Shown here: piece by piece, positions 28,667-36,645 of the stretch | Layout: each line of letters begins with the position of its first letter | Numbering within the stretch: position 1 is the stretch's first letter | NCBI GenBank assembly: GCA_038205395.1 | Contig: JBBRBX010000015.1 | Location: forward strand, 1-64,000 | Direction of reading: 5' to 3' | DNA from: Fredericiella sp038205395 | GTDB lineage: Bacteria; Chloroflexota; Anaerolineae; Caldilineales; Caldilineaceae | DNA: 64,000 bases | The notes under the pieces: generated by a model | The model's input: only the letters and a program-made list of their open reading frames with translations | Told to the model about the DNA's origin: nothing | The model's database searches: none | Made by a program: the position numbers and the translations under genes

Positions 28667-28698
28667 AGTGTCAACTTCACACTTAGGATACGTGTGAA
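28667..28698. promoter_or_regulatory. Two overlapping inverted repeats upstream of the NrtR-like gene
   Basis: AGTGT-7-ACACT (28667-28671 / 28679-28683) and TTCACAC-9-GTGTGAA (28676-28682 / 28692-28698) share an arm. They lie in the 210-base divergent spacer between the NrtR-like gene and the flippase-like gene. They are candidates for autoregulation; the binding protein is not known. Confidence 0.45.
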
Positions 28699-28804
28699 AA
28701 CCGGATTTGTCAAAGCGGAATGGCGCGGTGGATTTCACAAATGGCGGGCGGCATGGTACGCTGGCGAGATGCAATGGGTGGAAAAACGGTAGGCGACGAC
28801 AGCG

Positions 28805-29788
28805 ATGCGCACGATCCAAAGGCTGCAGCCGCTGTTCTTAGCGCTTGCCCTCATTTTTATTGTGCTGCTCCTGCGCAGTCAGTGGCAGGAATTGAGCCAG
28901 TACCACTGGCAGATCAACCCCCTTTGGCTGGTGGCCTCAGCCGGCTTTCTGCTGGCCGCCTGGTCTCTCGAAATTCAGATATGGCGCCAACTGCTGGCCG
29001 TAGTCGGCGCCTCTCTGCCCTACTGGCCCGCTGTGCGCGTCTGGTTCCTCAGCGCCGTCGTGCGCTATGTGCCCGGCAACATCTGGCAGCCGCTCTCGAT
29101 GACGCTCCAGTGCCGGCGGCGCGGCATTGTCCCAGCTGCCACCTTGACGAGTGTGGCTTTTTACCAAATCCTTGTGCTGCTGGCCGTGACGCCGATTGCC
29201 GCCCTCTATTTTGGCGTCAGCGGCGACTGGGGGCTGCTGACCGATCTGCTGCAGGCGTGGACACCCTGGCTGGTGGCCGCCGGGCTGCTGCCGGTCCTCC
29301 TTTTTGTGGCGCGTCCCTCCTGGTTGATCGAACTCGTTAACTGGCTGCTGGCCAAATTCCACCGCCCCCCGCTGGCCGCTGGGCTGACGCGCAGCAGCGC
29401 CGTGTGGCTGCTGCTGCTGGCTGTGCTGGACTGGCTGCTGTGGGGCGCATGCTTTGCCTGCCTGACCTTTGCCCTGCAGGCCTATTCTCCCGGCCAGATG
29501 CTCCAACTTGCCCCCCACCTGATCGCCGTCTACGCTGTGGCCTACGCCATCGGTCTGGTTAGTCTCATCACACCCAGCGGCTTGGGTGTGCGTGAAGGGG
29601 CCTTTTATCTGCTCCTGGCCCCGCTCCTGGGGGGAGCGGCCGTAACGGTGGCGGCGCTGGCCATGCGGCTGTGGACTACGCTGGGCGAACTGATTGTCGC
29701 CGGCATCTGCCTGTTGTTTCCGCAGAAAACGCTCCCGCTGCCACAGTCGTTGGATTCGTCGCTGGATTCGCCGCAGGGTGCGCCTTGA
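28805..29788 (+). CDS. LPG-synthase-like / UPF0104 integral membrane protein
   Basis: A 327-residue protein with about eight membrane helices and the lysylphosphatidylglycerol synthase TM fold (PF03706). Motifs: WLEVEIW-like ASAGFLLAAWSLEIQIW, VVRYVPGNIWQP (the R-Y-x-P-G-x-x-W signature) and LVSLITPSGLGVREGAF (the P-G/S-G-x-G-x-R-E signature). It lacks the soluble aminoacyl-transferase domain, so it is not MprF. Members near glycosyltransferases are thought to move or modify polyprenyl- or phospholipid-linked compounds. It is first in a five-gene plus-strand envelope cluster; its TGA overlaps the proposed TTG start of the next gene. Confidence 0.85.
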   Translation: MRTIQRLQPLFLALALIFIVLLLRSQWQELSQYHWQINPLWLVASAGFLLAAWSLEIQIWRQLLAVVGASLPYWPAVRVWFLSAVVRYVPGNIWQPLSMTLQCRRRGIVPAATLTSVAFYQILVLLAVTPIAALYFGVSGDWGLLTDLLQAWTPWLVAAGLLPVLLFVARPSWLIELVNWLLAKFHRPPLAAGLTRSSAVWLLLLAVLDWLLWGACFACLTFALQAYSPGQMLQLAPHLIAVYAVAYAIGLVSLITPSGLGVREGAFYLLLAPLLGGAAVTVAALAMRLWTTLGELIVAGICLLFPQKTLPLPQSLDSSLDSPQGAP

Positions 29789-31749
29789 TTGCACCTTCGT
29801 CGCGCCTGGCGCGCCTCTCTTTTTTGCTGCTGATCCTCGCCGCCTTTGCGCTGCGCGTGCTGCGGCTGGACGCCCAAAGTCTCTGGTATGACGAAGGCGT
29901 AACCGCCGCCATCGCCCAGCGGGGGCTGAGCGAACTGACGCGCTGGACGGCCAACGACATCCAGCCCCCGCTCTACTATTACATGATGGCGGGTTGGGGC
30001 GCGCTGGCGGGCTGGAGTGAATGGGCGCTGCGTTTTCCCTCGGTCTTTTTTGGCCTGCTGCTTATTCCCCTGCTGGCGCTGGTGGCGTGGCGGCTCACGG
30101 CGCTGCGCGCCGCCGCCTGGATGGCCGCACTGCTGGCTGCCTTCCATCCGCTCCTGGTCTACTACAGCCAGGAGGCGCGCATGTATGCGCTGCTTCTAGC
30201 GCTGGCTGTGCTGGCCGCCTATCTGCTGCTGCGTCTTGCGAGCCCGCCGCGGCCGGCCCGCCTGCTCTGGCTCAGCTATATTGGGGTGGCCACGGCTGCC
30301 GCCTACACCCACTATTTCGCCTTTTTTCTGCTGCTGGCGCTGGGCTGCGCCTGGCTGCTGGACCGGCCCACGCGGGCGCAGGTAGGGCGTTTCTTGGCGG
30401 CAAGCCTGGCTATATTGGTGCTTTACCTGCCCTGGATGGCCGTTCTTTTGACGCAGTTGCGCGTGGATCGCAGCTATTGGACGGGCACGCTCAAGCTGCA
30501 GGAGGCGCTGCTGGCCATTGCCCGCAGCTTTACCAGCGGCGCATCCATGGCGGAGCGCACAGCCACCTGGCTGCTCCTGCCCTATCTGGCCGTGACCCTG
30601 CTGGCGCTCTACGCCTTGTGGCGCAGCAGGGCGCAGAGCCGCCGCCTGCTGCGGTACGCCGGCTTCTGGCTGCTCATCCCTATCCTGGCCGTCTTGGTGC
30701 TGGCCTTCAACGTGCCGAAATTCAACGCCCGCTATGTCATGCTGGCGCTGCCGGGGCTGCTGCTGCTGTGGAGCGGCGGCCTGGCCGCACTGGCCGGCCC
30801 GCACCGCGCCCCCTCTATGGGGCAGCCGCAGAGGAGGCTGTGGCAAGAGCGCCGCCGCCTCTACTTTGCCCTCGGCACGGCGCTGCTGCTGACCGGCTTT
30901 TTGTGGGCCAACCTGAATTGGTTTTTGAATCCGGCTTTCGCCAAAGATCAGTGGCGGGAGCTGGCGGCTTTTTTGCGTAGCCGCGCCGCGCCTGATGAAC
31001 AGATCGTGCTGGTCAGCGGCCACGCCTGGGCGGTATGGGACTACTATGCGCCCGATCTGCCTGCCCTGCGCCTGCCCGATCTGCCCATTCTGGATGTCGA
31101 TGCCGTGCTGGATTTTGCCGCCACCGGCCCACCGCTTGCCGCCGCTTTCGCCGTTCCCAGCGGCAAAACCGGCGCTTGGCTGGTCAACTGGCAGGAGGAG
31201 GTCGTGGACCCCAACGATGTGGTTCCTGTGCAGTTGGAACTGGGCGGGCGCGAAAAGGGGCAGAACGCCACCTTCAGCGGGTTGACGCTGCGCCGCTTTG
31301 GCGGCATCCGTCCCACGCGCTTTGCCCTGGCGCCGCCGGTGGATCATCTGCTCGACATTCCTTTCGGCGATCAAGTGACGCTGCACGGCTATAAAGTACT
31401 CAACAACGGCGATCTTCTGCTCTTCTGGCGGCGTGACCTGCCGCCCCATGGAGAGGGCGCTGACCTGCACGTGGCGCTGCAGACGCGTAGCCTGGCTGGA
31501 CGACCCCTCGCCCAGCCGCAGGATCGCCGTCTGGCGGGCTACAACTATCCTTCCTTTCGCTGGCCCGCGGGCAGCATCGTCATGGGCCATCTGACGGCGG
31601 CGGAATGGCTGGGAGATGAGCCGCAGCCTGGCCAGGTGGCGCTGACGCTGCGCGTCTATGACGGACAAGACCCGTCCGCCGCGCCGCTGCCGGTGGGGCA
31701 GAACGAGGTGGAACTGCGGATCGAGCCGGTCGAAATCGTAATTGACTGA
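29785..31749 (+). CDS. GT39-like membrane glycosyltransferase
   Basis: A protein of about 654 residues with roughly ten membrane helices in the first 420 residues. LDAQSLWYDEG in the first outside loop has the acidic pair characteristic of GT39/GT83 (PMT/ArnT-type) enzymes, which use polyprenyl-phosphate sugars. ANDIQPPLYYYMM, LLVYYSQEARMYAL and NVPKFNARYVML are further family marks. Residues 420-654 are an outside domain with beta structure, ending with VELRIEPVEI. The frame stays open to 29671; I placed the start at TTG 29785, overlapping the previous gene's stop (TTGA), but the start is uncertain. It probably glycosylates envelope lipids or proteins. Confidence 0.85.
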   Translation: MIAPSSRLARLSFLLLILAAFALRVLRLDAQSLWYDEGVTAAIAQRGLSELTRWTANDIQPPLYYYMMAGWGALAGWSEWALRFPSVFFGLLLIPLLALVAWRLTALRAAAWMAALLAAFHPLLVYYSQEARMYALLLALAVLAAYLLLRLASPPRPARLLWLSYIGVATAAAYTHYFAFFLLLALGCAWLLDRPTRAQVGRFLAASLAILVLYLPWMAVLLTQLRVDRSYWTGTLKLQEALLAIARSFTSGASMAERTATWLLLPYLAVTLLALYALWRSRAQSRRLLRYAGFWLLIPILAVLVLAFNVPKFNARYVMLALPGLLLLWSGGLAALAGPHRAPSMGQPQRRLWQERRRLYFALGTALLLTGFLWANLNWFLNPAFAKDQWRELAAFLRSRAAPDEQIVLVSGHAWAVWDYYAPDLPALRLPDLPILDVDAVLDFAATGPPLAAAFAVPSGKTGAWLVNWQEEVVDPNDVVPVQLELGGREKGQNATFSGLTLRRFGGIRPTRFALAPPVDHLLDIPFGDQVTLHGYKVLNNGDLLLFWRRDLPPHGEGADLHVALQTRSLAGRPLAQPQDRRLAGYNYPSFRWPAGSIVMGHLTAAEWLGDEPQPGQVALTLRVYDGQDPSAAPLPVGQNEVELRIEPVEIVID

Positions 31750-31803
31750 CAGCGCAAACTGCTCACAAATTTGACACCCCTGGCTGAAGATGACAAGATC
31801 GTT

Positions 31804-33123
31804 ATGATGAGACAACAAATAAGAAAGCGCCTGCTGCTGTTGATCCTCGCCTGCTGCGCGGCCATTGTCCTGGCCGGCTGTGGCCAACTGGATTTCTCTA
31901 CGGGTCCGCTGCTGTACGATGCCTCATTTTCATTGGGCGCCATCACCCCCAACGCCGACGGCGTCGATGACGTGACCGAGATCAAGTACAGCCTGCGCCG
32001 GCCCGCCAATGTGACCATTGCGTTTGAAGACGCCCAAGGCGTCCGCTATTTCTTTCGTGACAACCGCCGGCGCGCACCCGGTGACTACAGCGTGCTGTGG
32101 GGCGGTGTGGTCGATGAACCGCAGACGCTGCAGACTTCCTACGGCCCTGTCCAGGTGCTGAGCCGTGTCCTGCCCGATGGCGACTATCGCTGGACGATTG
32201 AAGCGGTGGACGACGCCGGGCAATCCGCCACTGCTGCCGGCGAGATCGCCTTGCAGAACGGCGATACGGCGCTGCCGGAACTGCACAATTTCGTCGTCGT
32301 ACCCGATGTGTTTCGCCCCAACCAGGATGGGCTGCGCGACGACTGGGTAAGCATCAGCTACTCCCTCACCAAAGATGTAGACAATGTGCAGGTCTATCTG
32401 GAAGACCCCAAGAACCCGGCGGTGCGCAACTTTATTGCCGAAAAGGCGGGCGTCATCCAGCCCAATATGCGCGGCTATCACGAGTATCGCTATGAGGGCG
32501 GGGTGGACCTCAACGCCGAGCCGCCGCCGGACGGAACCTATCTGCTGGTGGGCGAAGCACGCGACGCCGCCGGCAACGCCATCCGTATCGAACGCAGCCT
32601 GACCATCGAGGAAGGCGGCAAACCGCGCGCCGATGTGGCGCAGGGCGAAATTGATTGGCAGGATGAGATGGGGCGCGTCGTCAGCCTGCCGCTCAACGGC
32701 AGCCTCTGCTTCACGACCGTCGTCACCAATGAGAGCACGGTGCCGATCCGCACCTCCGGCCCTTGGCCAGGGCAAGAGTACCGCTTCGGCGAGAACTACA
32801 ACACCTTGGCCGAGCGTGAGGATATTTCCTATCTCCAGCAGCCGGGCGTCTGGCGTTTCGGCATCAACTTTGACACGACCGGCATTGATTTTCCCTATCG
32901 CTGGGCAGTAGGCCGAAAAGAAGATTTGGAAAAGCGCATCATTGACGGCAAAGAACAGTGGTATTTGATGCCCGGCAAGTCTGGCCAAGTCAGCGGCTGT
33001 ATCGTCATCGACGAGAAGCCGCCCATCGGCACGACATTCTGGTGGGGCGGCCTCATCCATCAGAGTGTCGAAGTCGCCAATAACAACATCGACCGCATCA
33101 CCGTCCAGGTGGGCGTGCCCTAA
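31804..33123 (+). CDS. Lipoprotein with FlgD-type Ig-like repeats
   Basis: A protein of about 439 residues. The signal peptide ends in a lipobox, VLAGCG, so Cys is lipidated and the protein is anchored to the outside of the membrane. Two FlgD-Ig-like repeats follow: the first opens ITPNADGVDDVTEIKYSL and has LPDGDYRWTIEAVDDAG; the second opens VFRPNQDGLRDDWVSISYSL and has PPDGTYLLVGEARDAAG. The C-terminal 170 residues have an Ig/COG1470-like look (CFTTVVTNESTVPIRTSGPWPGQEY split as CFTTVVTNES and PGQEYRF). The start is at the double ATG 31804/31807, before the basic N-region. It lies inside a glycosyltransferase cluster, suggesting a structural or chaperone role at the cell surface. Confidence 0.8.
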   Translation: MMRQQIRKRLLLLILACCAAIVLAGCGQLDFSTGPLLYDASFSLGAITPNADGVDDVTEIKYSLRRPANVTIAFEDAQGVRYFFRDNRRRAPGDYSVLWGGVVDEPQTLQTSYGPVQVLSRVLPDGDYRWTIEAVDDAGQSATAAGEIALQNGDTALPELHNFVVVPDVFRPNQDGLRDDWVSISYSLTKDVDNVQVYLEDPKNPAVRNFIAEKAGVIQPNMRGYHEYRYEGGVDLNAEPPPDGTYLLVGEARDAAGNAIRIERSLTIEEGGKPRADVAQGEIDWQDEMGRVVSLPLNGSLCFTTVVTNESTVPIRTSGPWPGQEYRFGENYNTLAEREDISYLQQPGVWRFGINFDTTGIDFPYRWAVGRKEDLEKRIIDGKEQWYLMPGKSGQVSGCIVIDEKPPIGTTFWWGGLIHQSVEVANNNIDRITVQVGVP

Positions 33124-33127
33124 GCCG

Positions 33128-34153
33128 ATGGCTGCCAATTCATCCGGCGACCTGCCCACAGTCGCGGCAGTGGTTGTCAGCTATAATACTGCTGCCCTGC
33201 TGCGCAACTGCCTGCACAGCATCCAGACCGCCGCCGGCTATGCGGGTGTGGCTGTAGACATCTGGGTGGTGGACAACGCCGGCAGCGACGGCAGCGCGCA
33301 GATGGTGGCTGCCGAGTTTCCCCAGGTCAATCTGCTCGTCCTGCCGCGCAACATCGGCTTTACCGGCGGCAACAACCTGGCGCTGGCCGCGCTCGGCTTC
33401 CCTGTCCCCACGCCACCCGACCTGGCCATCCCTCCCGCGCTCAAAGCGCCGCCCACCTATGTGCTGCTGCTCAACCCGGATGCGGAGCTGACCGTGGGCG
33501 CCTTGCGCAGTTTTCTGCGCCTCATGGACGGCCACCCGCAGATCGGCGTGTGCGGCGCGCATCTGCAGTATGGCGACGGCCGCTTTCAGCACGGCGCTTT
33601 CCGCTTTCCCAACCTGGCGCAGGTCGCGCTGGATTGCTTTCCGCTCAGCGGTCTGCCTGGTGTGCAGCGGCTGTACAACAGCCGGCTCAATGGCCGCTAT
33701 GCGCAGGAGATGTGGGAGCAGGGGGAACCGTTCGCTGTCGATTTTGTTTTGGGGGCGGCCATGTTTGTGCGCGGGCGCGCCCTTGCCGCCGCCGGCGGCT
33801 TTGACCCGGCCTACTGGATGTACTGTGAAGAAATGGACTTGTGCCTGCGCCTGCAGGAGCGGGGTTGGGCTGTCTACGCCGCGCCCGCCGTGCGTGTGAT
33901 CCACCATGAGGCGCAGAGCAGCCGCCAACTACGCTGGCCGGCTTACGTTCGTCTGTGGAAGAGCCGCTTCCGTTTTTATACACGCCATCGTCGCCGCTAT
34001 CCGCCGGGGTATCTGCTGCTGCTGCGGCTTGTGGTGCGCGCCGCTGCCGCGCGCGACCGGCGGGCAGTCCAGACCAGATTTGCACAGGGTGAGCTGACGG
34101 GCGAAGAGGCGGGCGCCGCGCTGCGCGCCCTGGCCGCCGTGGCCGAATTGTGA
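33128..34153 (+). CDS. Family 2 glycosyltransferase, rhamnosyltransferase-like
   Basis: A 341-residue soluble GT-A enzyme. VVVSYNTAALL opens the nucleotide-binding half, IWVVDNAGSDGS carries the first conserved Asp, NIGFTGGNN is the WbbL-type motif, LLLNPDAEL contains the metal-binding region (N-P-D-A), and YCEEMDLCLRLQERGW holds the E-x-D-L-x-x-R catalytic motif. There are no membrane helices, so it works at the inner face, adding sugar to a lipid-linked or polymer acceptor. It starts four bases after the lipoprotein gene. Confidence 0.9.
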   Translation: MAANSSGDLPTVAAVVVSYNTAALLRNCLHSIQTAAGYAGVAVDIWVVDNAGSDGSAQMVAAEFPQVNLLVLPRNIGFTGGNNLALAALGFPVPTPPDLAIPPALKAPPTYVLLLNPDAELTVGALRSFLRLMDGHPQIGVCGAHLQYGDGRFQHGAFRFPNLAQVALDCFPLSGLPGVQRLYNSRLNGRYAQEMWEQGEPFAVDFVLGAAMFVRGRALAAAGGFDPAYWMYCEEMDLCLRLQERGWAVYAAPAVRVIHHEAQSSRQLRWPAYVRLWKSRFRFYTRHRRRYPPGYLLLLRLVVRAAAARDRRAVQTRFAQGELTGEEAGAALRALAAVAEL

Positions 34154-34214
34154 TGCGCCCCCTGCGTTAGTCGGGTGTTAAAAGAAGACAAAGAAGATAA
34201 AAAAGGAGCACTTT

Positions 34215-34985
34215 ATGCCGCAACTGGTCGCCGTGATCTTGACCTATAACGAGGCCCATAATATTGATTGGTGCGTGCTCAGCTTGCGTGATTGGGTGGA
34301 CGTGGTGGTTGTGTGGGATTCGGGCAGCAGTGACGACACCGTGAGCCGCGCCCGGCGCGCCGGCGCCCTGGTGGTGCAGCGTCCCTTCGACAACTACGCG
34401 GCCCAGCGCCAGGCTGTGCTGGATTCCCTGGACGCTGAGTGGGTGCTGTTTGTCGACGCCGACGAGCGCGTCACGCCGGCGCTCATGGAGGAAGTGCGGG
34501 CGGCCATCGAGCGCAAAGACATTGCCGGTTTTTGGCTGCCCCGCCGCAACTGGATCGTCGGCCACGAGATGCGCGGCGGCGGTTTTTCCCCCGACTACCA
34601 ACTGCGCCTGCTCAAGCGCGCCGCTGCCCATTACGTTCCCGACCGCCAGGTACACGAGATTGTGCGGCTGGATGGGGCTGACGCTTATCTCAGCCATCCT
34701 TTGATCCACTACAATTATCTGACCTGGGAACAATTTGCGCGCAAACAGCGCAGCTATGCCGGCTATGAGGCGTTGATTTTAGAAGAGCGGGCAGTCCGCC
34801 CGCGTCTGCACAACTATATCCTGCAGCCCCTGCGCGAATTTCGCCGCCGCTTTTTCACCCTGCACGGCTGGCGCGATGGCCGCTTTGGCTTGCAGCTTGC
34901 CCTGCGGCTGGCCTGGTACTATGGCTTTCTGCCCTACCGGCTGGTAAATGAGCGGCTGGTCAACGCCCGCCGGGAGGCAGCGTAA
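34215..34985 (+). CDS. Family 2 glycosyltransferase, WaaE/KdtX-like
   Basis: A 256-residue GT2 enzyme of the short lipooligosaccharide-type branch. LTYNEAHNIDWCVLSL, VVVWDSGSSDDTV, WVLFVDADERVTP (metal-binding D-A-D) and RHYNYLTWEQ-type HYNYLTWEQFARKQ near the end are visible. The C-terminus carries amphipathic helices. AAAAGGAG precedes the ATG by about eight bases. It is last in the plus-strand envelope cluster and its end overlaps the convergent histidine kinase gene by 26 bases. The acceptor is unknown. Confidence 0.9.
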   Translation: MPQLVAVILTYNEAHNIDWCVLSLRDWVDVVVVWDSGSSDDTVSRARRAGALVVQRPFDNYAAQRQAVLDSLDAEWVLFVDADERVTPALMEEVRAAIERKDIAGFWLPRRNWIVGHEMRGGGFSPDYQLRLLKRAAAHYVPDRQVHEIVRLDGADAYLSHPLIHYNYLTWEQFARKQRSYAGYEALILEERAVRPRLHNYILQPLREFRRRFFTLHGWRDGRFGLQLALRLAWYYGFLPYRLVNERLVNARREAA

Positions 34986-36645
34986 AGTAGAATTTGCTGC
35001 CCTCTCCAGGAACGCTTTCCACGCCGACCTGCCCATTGAGCTTTTCGACGATGCGCTTGACAATCGACAACCCCAGCCCGTGACCGCTGCGATTGCCTAC
35101 GTTGCTGCCGCGCACCAGAGGCTTAAAAAGATTTTCCGCCTCCACCGTCAGCCCAGGCCCGTTGTCCTGCACCCAGAAGCGCACAACGTCGTCGGCAGCC
35201 TTATCAAACCCCAGCTGCAGCACGGGCGGAGACCCCCCATATTTTACGGCGTTGAGAATATAGTTGTACCAGACTTCCTCAATCCAGGGGCCATACCCTG
35301 TCACCAGCGGCCACTCGGTCGGCAGGCTCACGACCGTGCTGCTTTGTTTCAGGGTGAAGTCGAGCCGGTTCAGCACTTCCTGCACAATGTCGCCCATGTT
35401 GACCGCTTCGAGCTGGGCGGCCGCCATGCCGCGCACGCCGGACAGCAGCAGCAGCGCTTCGATGATATGGTTCATGCGCGTGCTGTTGTCGATGATATGG
35501 CTCAAATACATCTCGATCTCCTGCGGCTGCAGGAGGTCGTAGCTGTCGCGCAGCATTTCGCCAAAGCCCATCACCAGCGAAAGCGGCGTCTTGAGGTCGT
35601 GAGCCACGGTGTGCGCAAAGGCATCCAACTCTTCATTGCGCACCTGCAGTTCCTGCGTCCGTTCGCTCAAATTGTGAAACAGACGAGCATTTTCGATGGC
35701 GACCGCCGCCGACGAGGCCAGCGTTTCCGCCAGCACCTGGTCGTTGGTGGAAAAACGGCCGGAGCGGATGTTGACCAGCTCCAGTACGCCGATAATCTTG
35801 TTGCGAGCGCGCAGCGGCACCGCCATCAGCGACTCGATCAGATACTGCAGCTTATGGTCGCCTAAGGGTGCGTGGCGAGAGTCTGCATTGGCGTCATCCA
35901 GCACCACACTTTCGTCATGCTGGGCCACCCAACCGGCAATGCCCTTGCCCGGCGACAACGACATCTCGGCCAATTCCTCCGCCGCGCGCGGCGGACAAAT
36001 CGCCACACAGCGCAGGTGGTCGAGATGGGCGGCGTCCCAGAGCCAGACGGAACTGCCCTGGGTGTCGGTGAACTCGGAGATGGAGGTCACGAGCGTCTGG
36101 GCGATCTCACCGACATCCAGCGTGGAGGTGAAACTTTGCGCCACGCGATTGAGCAGCGCCAGGTTGCGGTTCTGGCTGTGCAGCGCCTCAATCGTGCGCT
36201 GCTGCTCCAACTCCAGCCGCCGCTTTTCCAGCGCGCGCGTGATGACCCCGGGCAGCAGGAGCAGATAGGCGGCGCTTTGACCTTTGACCAGATAGTCATA
36301 GGCGCCCAGACGCATCGCTTCTACGGCTGTCTCGGTGTCGTTCTGCGCCGTAATCATCACGATCGGCGGCGCATTTTCTCGCCTGCTCAACTCGCGCAGA
36401 ACGCTGAGGCCATCCACCTTGGGCATGTTGTAGTCGAGCGCGATCAGATCATACACCTCCAGCGCAGACTGCACCAGCCCGGCTTCGCCATCGGCGGCAA
36501 TATCCACCACATACCCTTCATGGGCCAGGCGGCGCTGAAAGAGGACGGCAGCCATGCTGTCGTCCTCCATATACAGAATGCGTGCACGCGGCGGTGCTGT
36601 AACGCTATCAGGATTCAACTGCTGCGATGATGCTGCTGCTGCCAT
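34960..36645 (-). CDS. Hybrid receiver-GAF-histidine kinase
   Basis: A 561-residue cytosolic signalling protein. A response-regulator receiver is N-terminal (acidic pair in YMEDD, phospho-Asp71 in ALDYNMP, Lys121 in YLVKG). A GAF domain spans about 165-325 (LLNRVAQSFTSTLD, GKGIAGWVAQ, VPLRARNKIIGVLEL). The HisKA/HATPase part has His349 in AHDLKTPL, NYILNAVKYG (N box), VQDNGPGL and GHGLGLSIVKRI (G boxes). There is no membrane segment, so the input is another kinase acting on the receiver, or a GAF ligand. It overlaps the sbcC-like gene by 38 bases, so it is translated from the same message. The output regulator is not nearby. Confidence 0.93.
   Translation of the reverse strand: MAAAASSQQLNPDSVTAPPRARILYMEDDSMAAVLFQRRLAHEGYVVDIAADGEAGLVQSALEVYDLIALDYNMPKVDGLSVLRELSRRENAPPIVMITAQNDTETAVEAMRLGAYDYLVKGQSAAYLLLLPGVITRALEKRRLELEQQRTIEALHSQNRNLALLNRVAQSFTSTLDVGEIAQTLVTSISEFTDTQGSSVWLWDAAHLDHLRCVAICPPRAAEELAEMSLSPGKGIAGWVAQHDESVVLDDANADSRHAPLGDHKLQYLIESLMAVPLRARNKIIGVLELVNIRSGRFSTNDQVLAETLASSAAVAIENARLFHNLSERTQELQVRNEELDAFAHTVAHDLKTPLSLVMGFGEMLRDSYDLLQPQEIEMYLSHIIDNSTRMNHIIEALLLLSGVRGMAAAQLEAVNMGDIVQEVLNRLDFTLKQSSTVVSLPTEWPLVTGYGPWIEEVWYNYILNAVKYGGSPPVLQLGFDKAADDVVRFWVQDNGPGLTVEAENLFKPLVRGSNVGNRSGHGLGLSIVKRIVEKLNGQVGVESVPGEGSKFYFTLPPGGR

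Noticed and set aside
29671..29784. Upstream extension of the GT39-like gene into the flippase-like gene
   Set aside because: It would overlap 118 bases of a membrane protein gene with no conserved residues; a TTG overlapping the previous stop is more likely.
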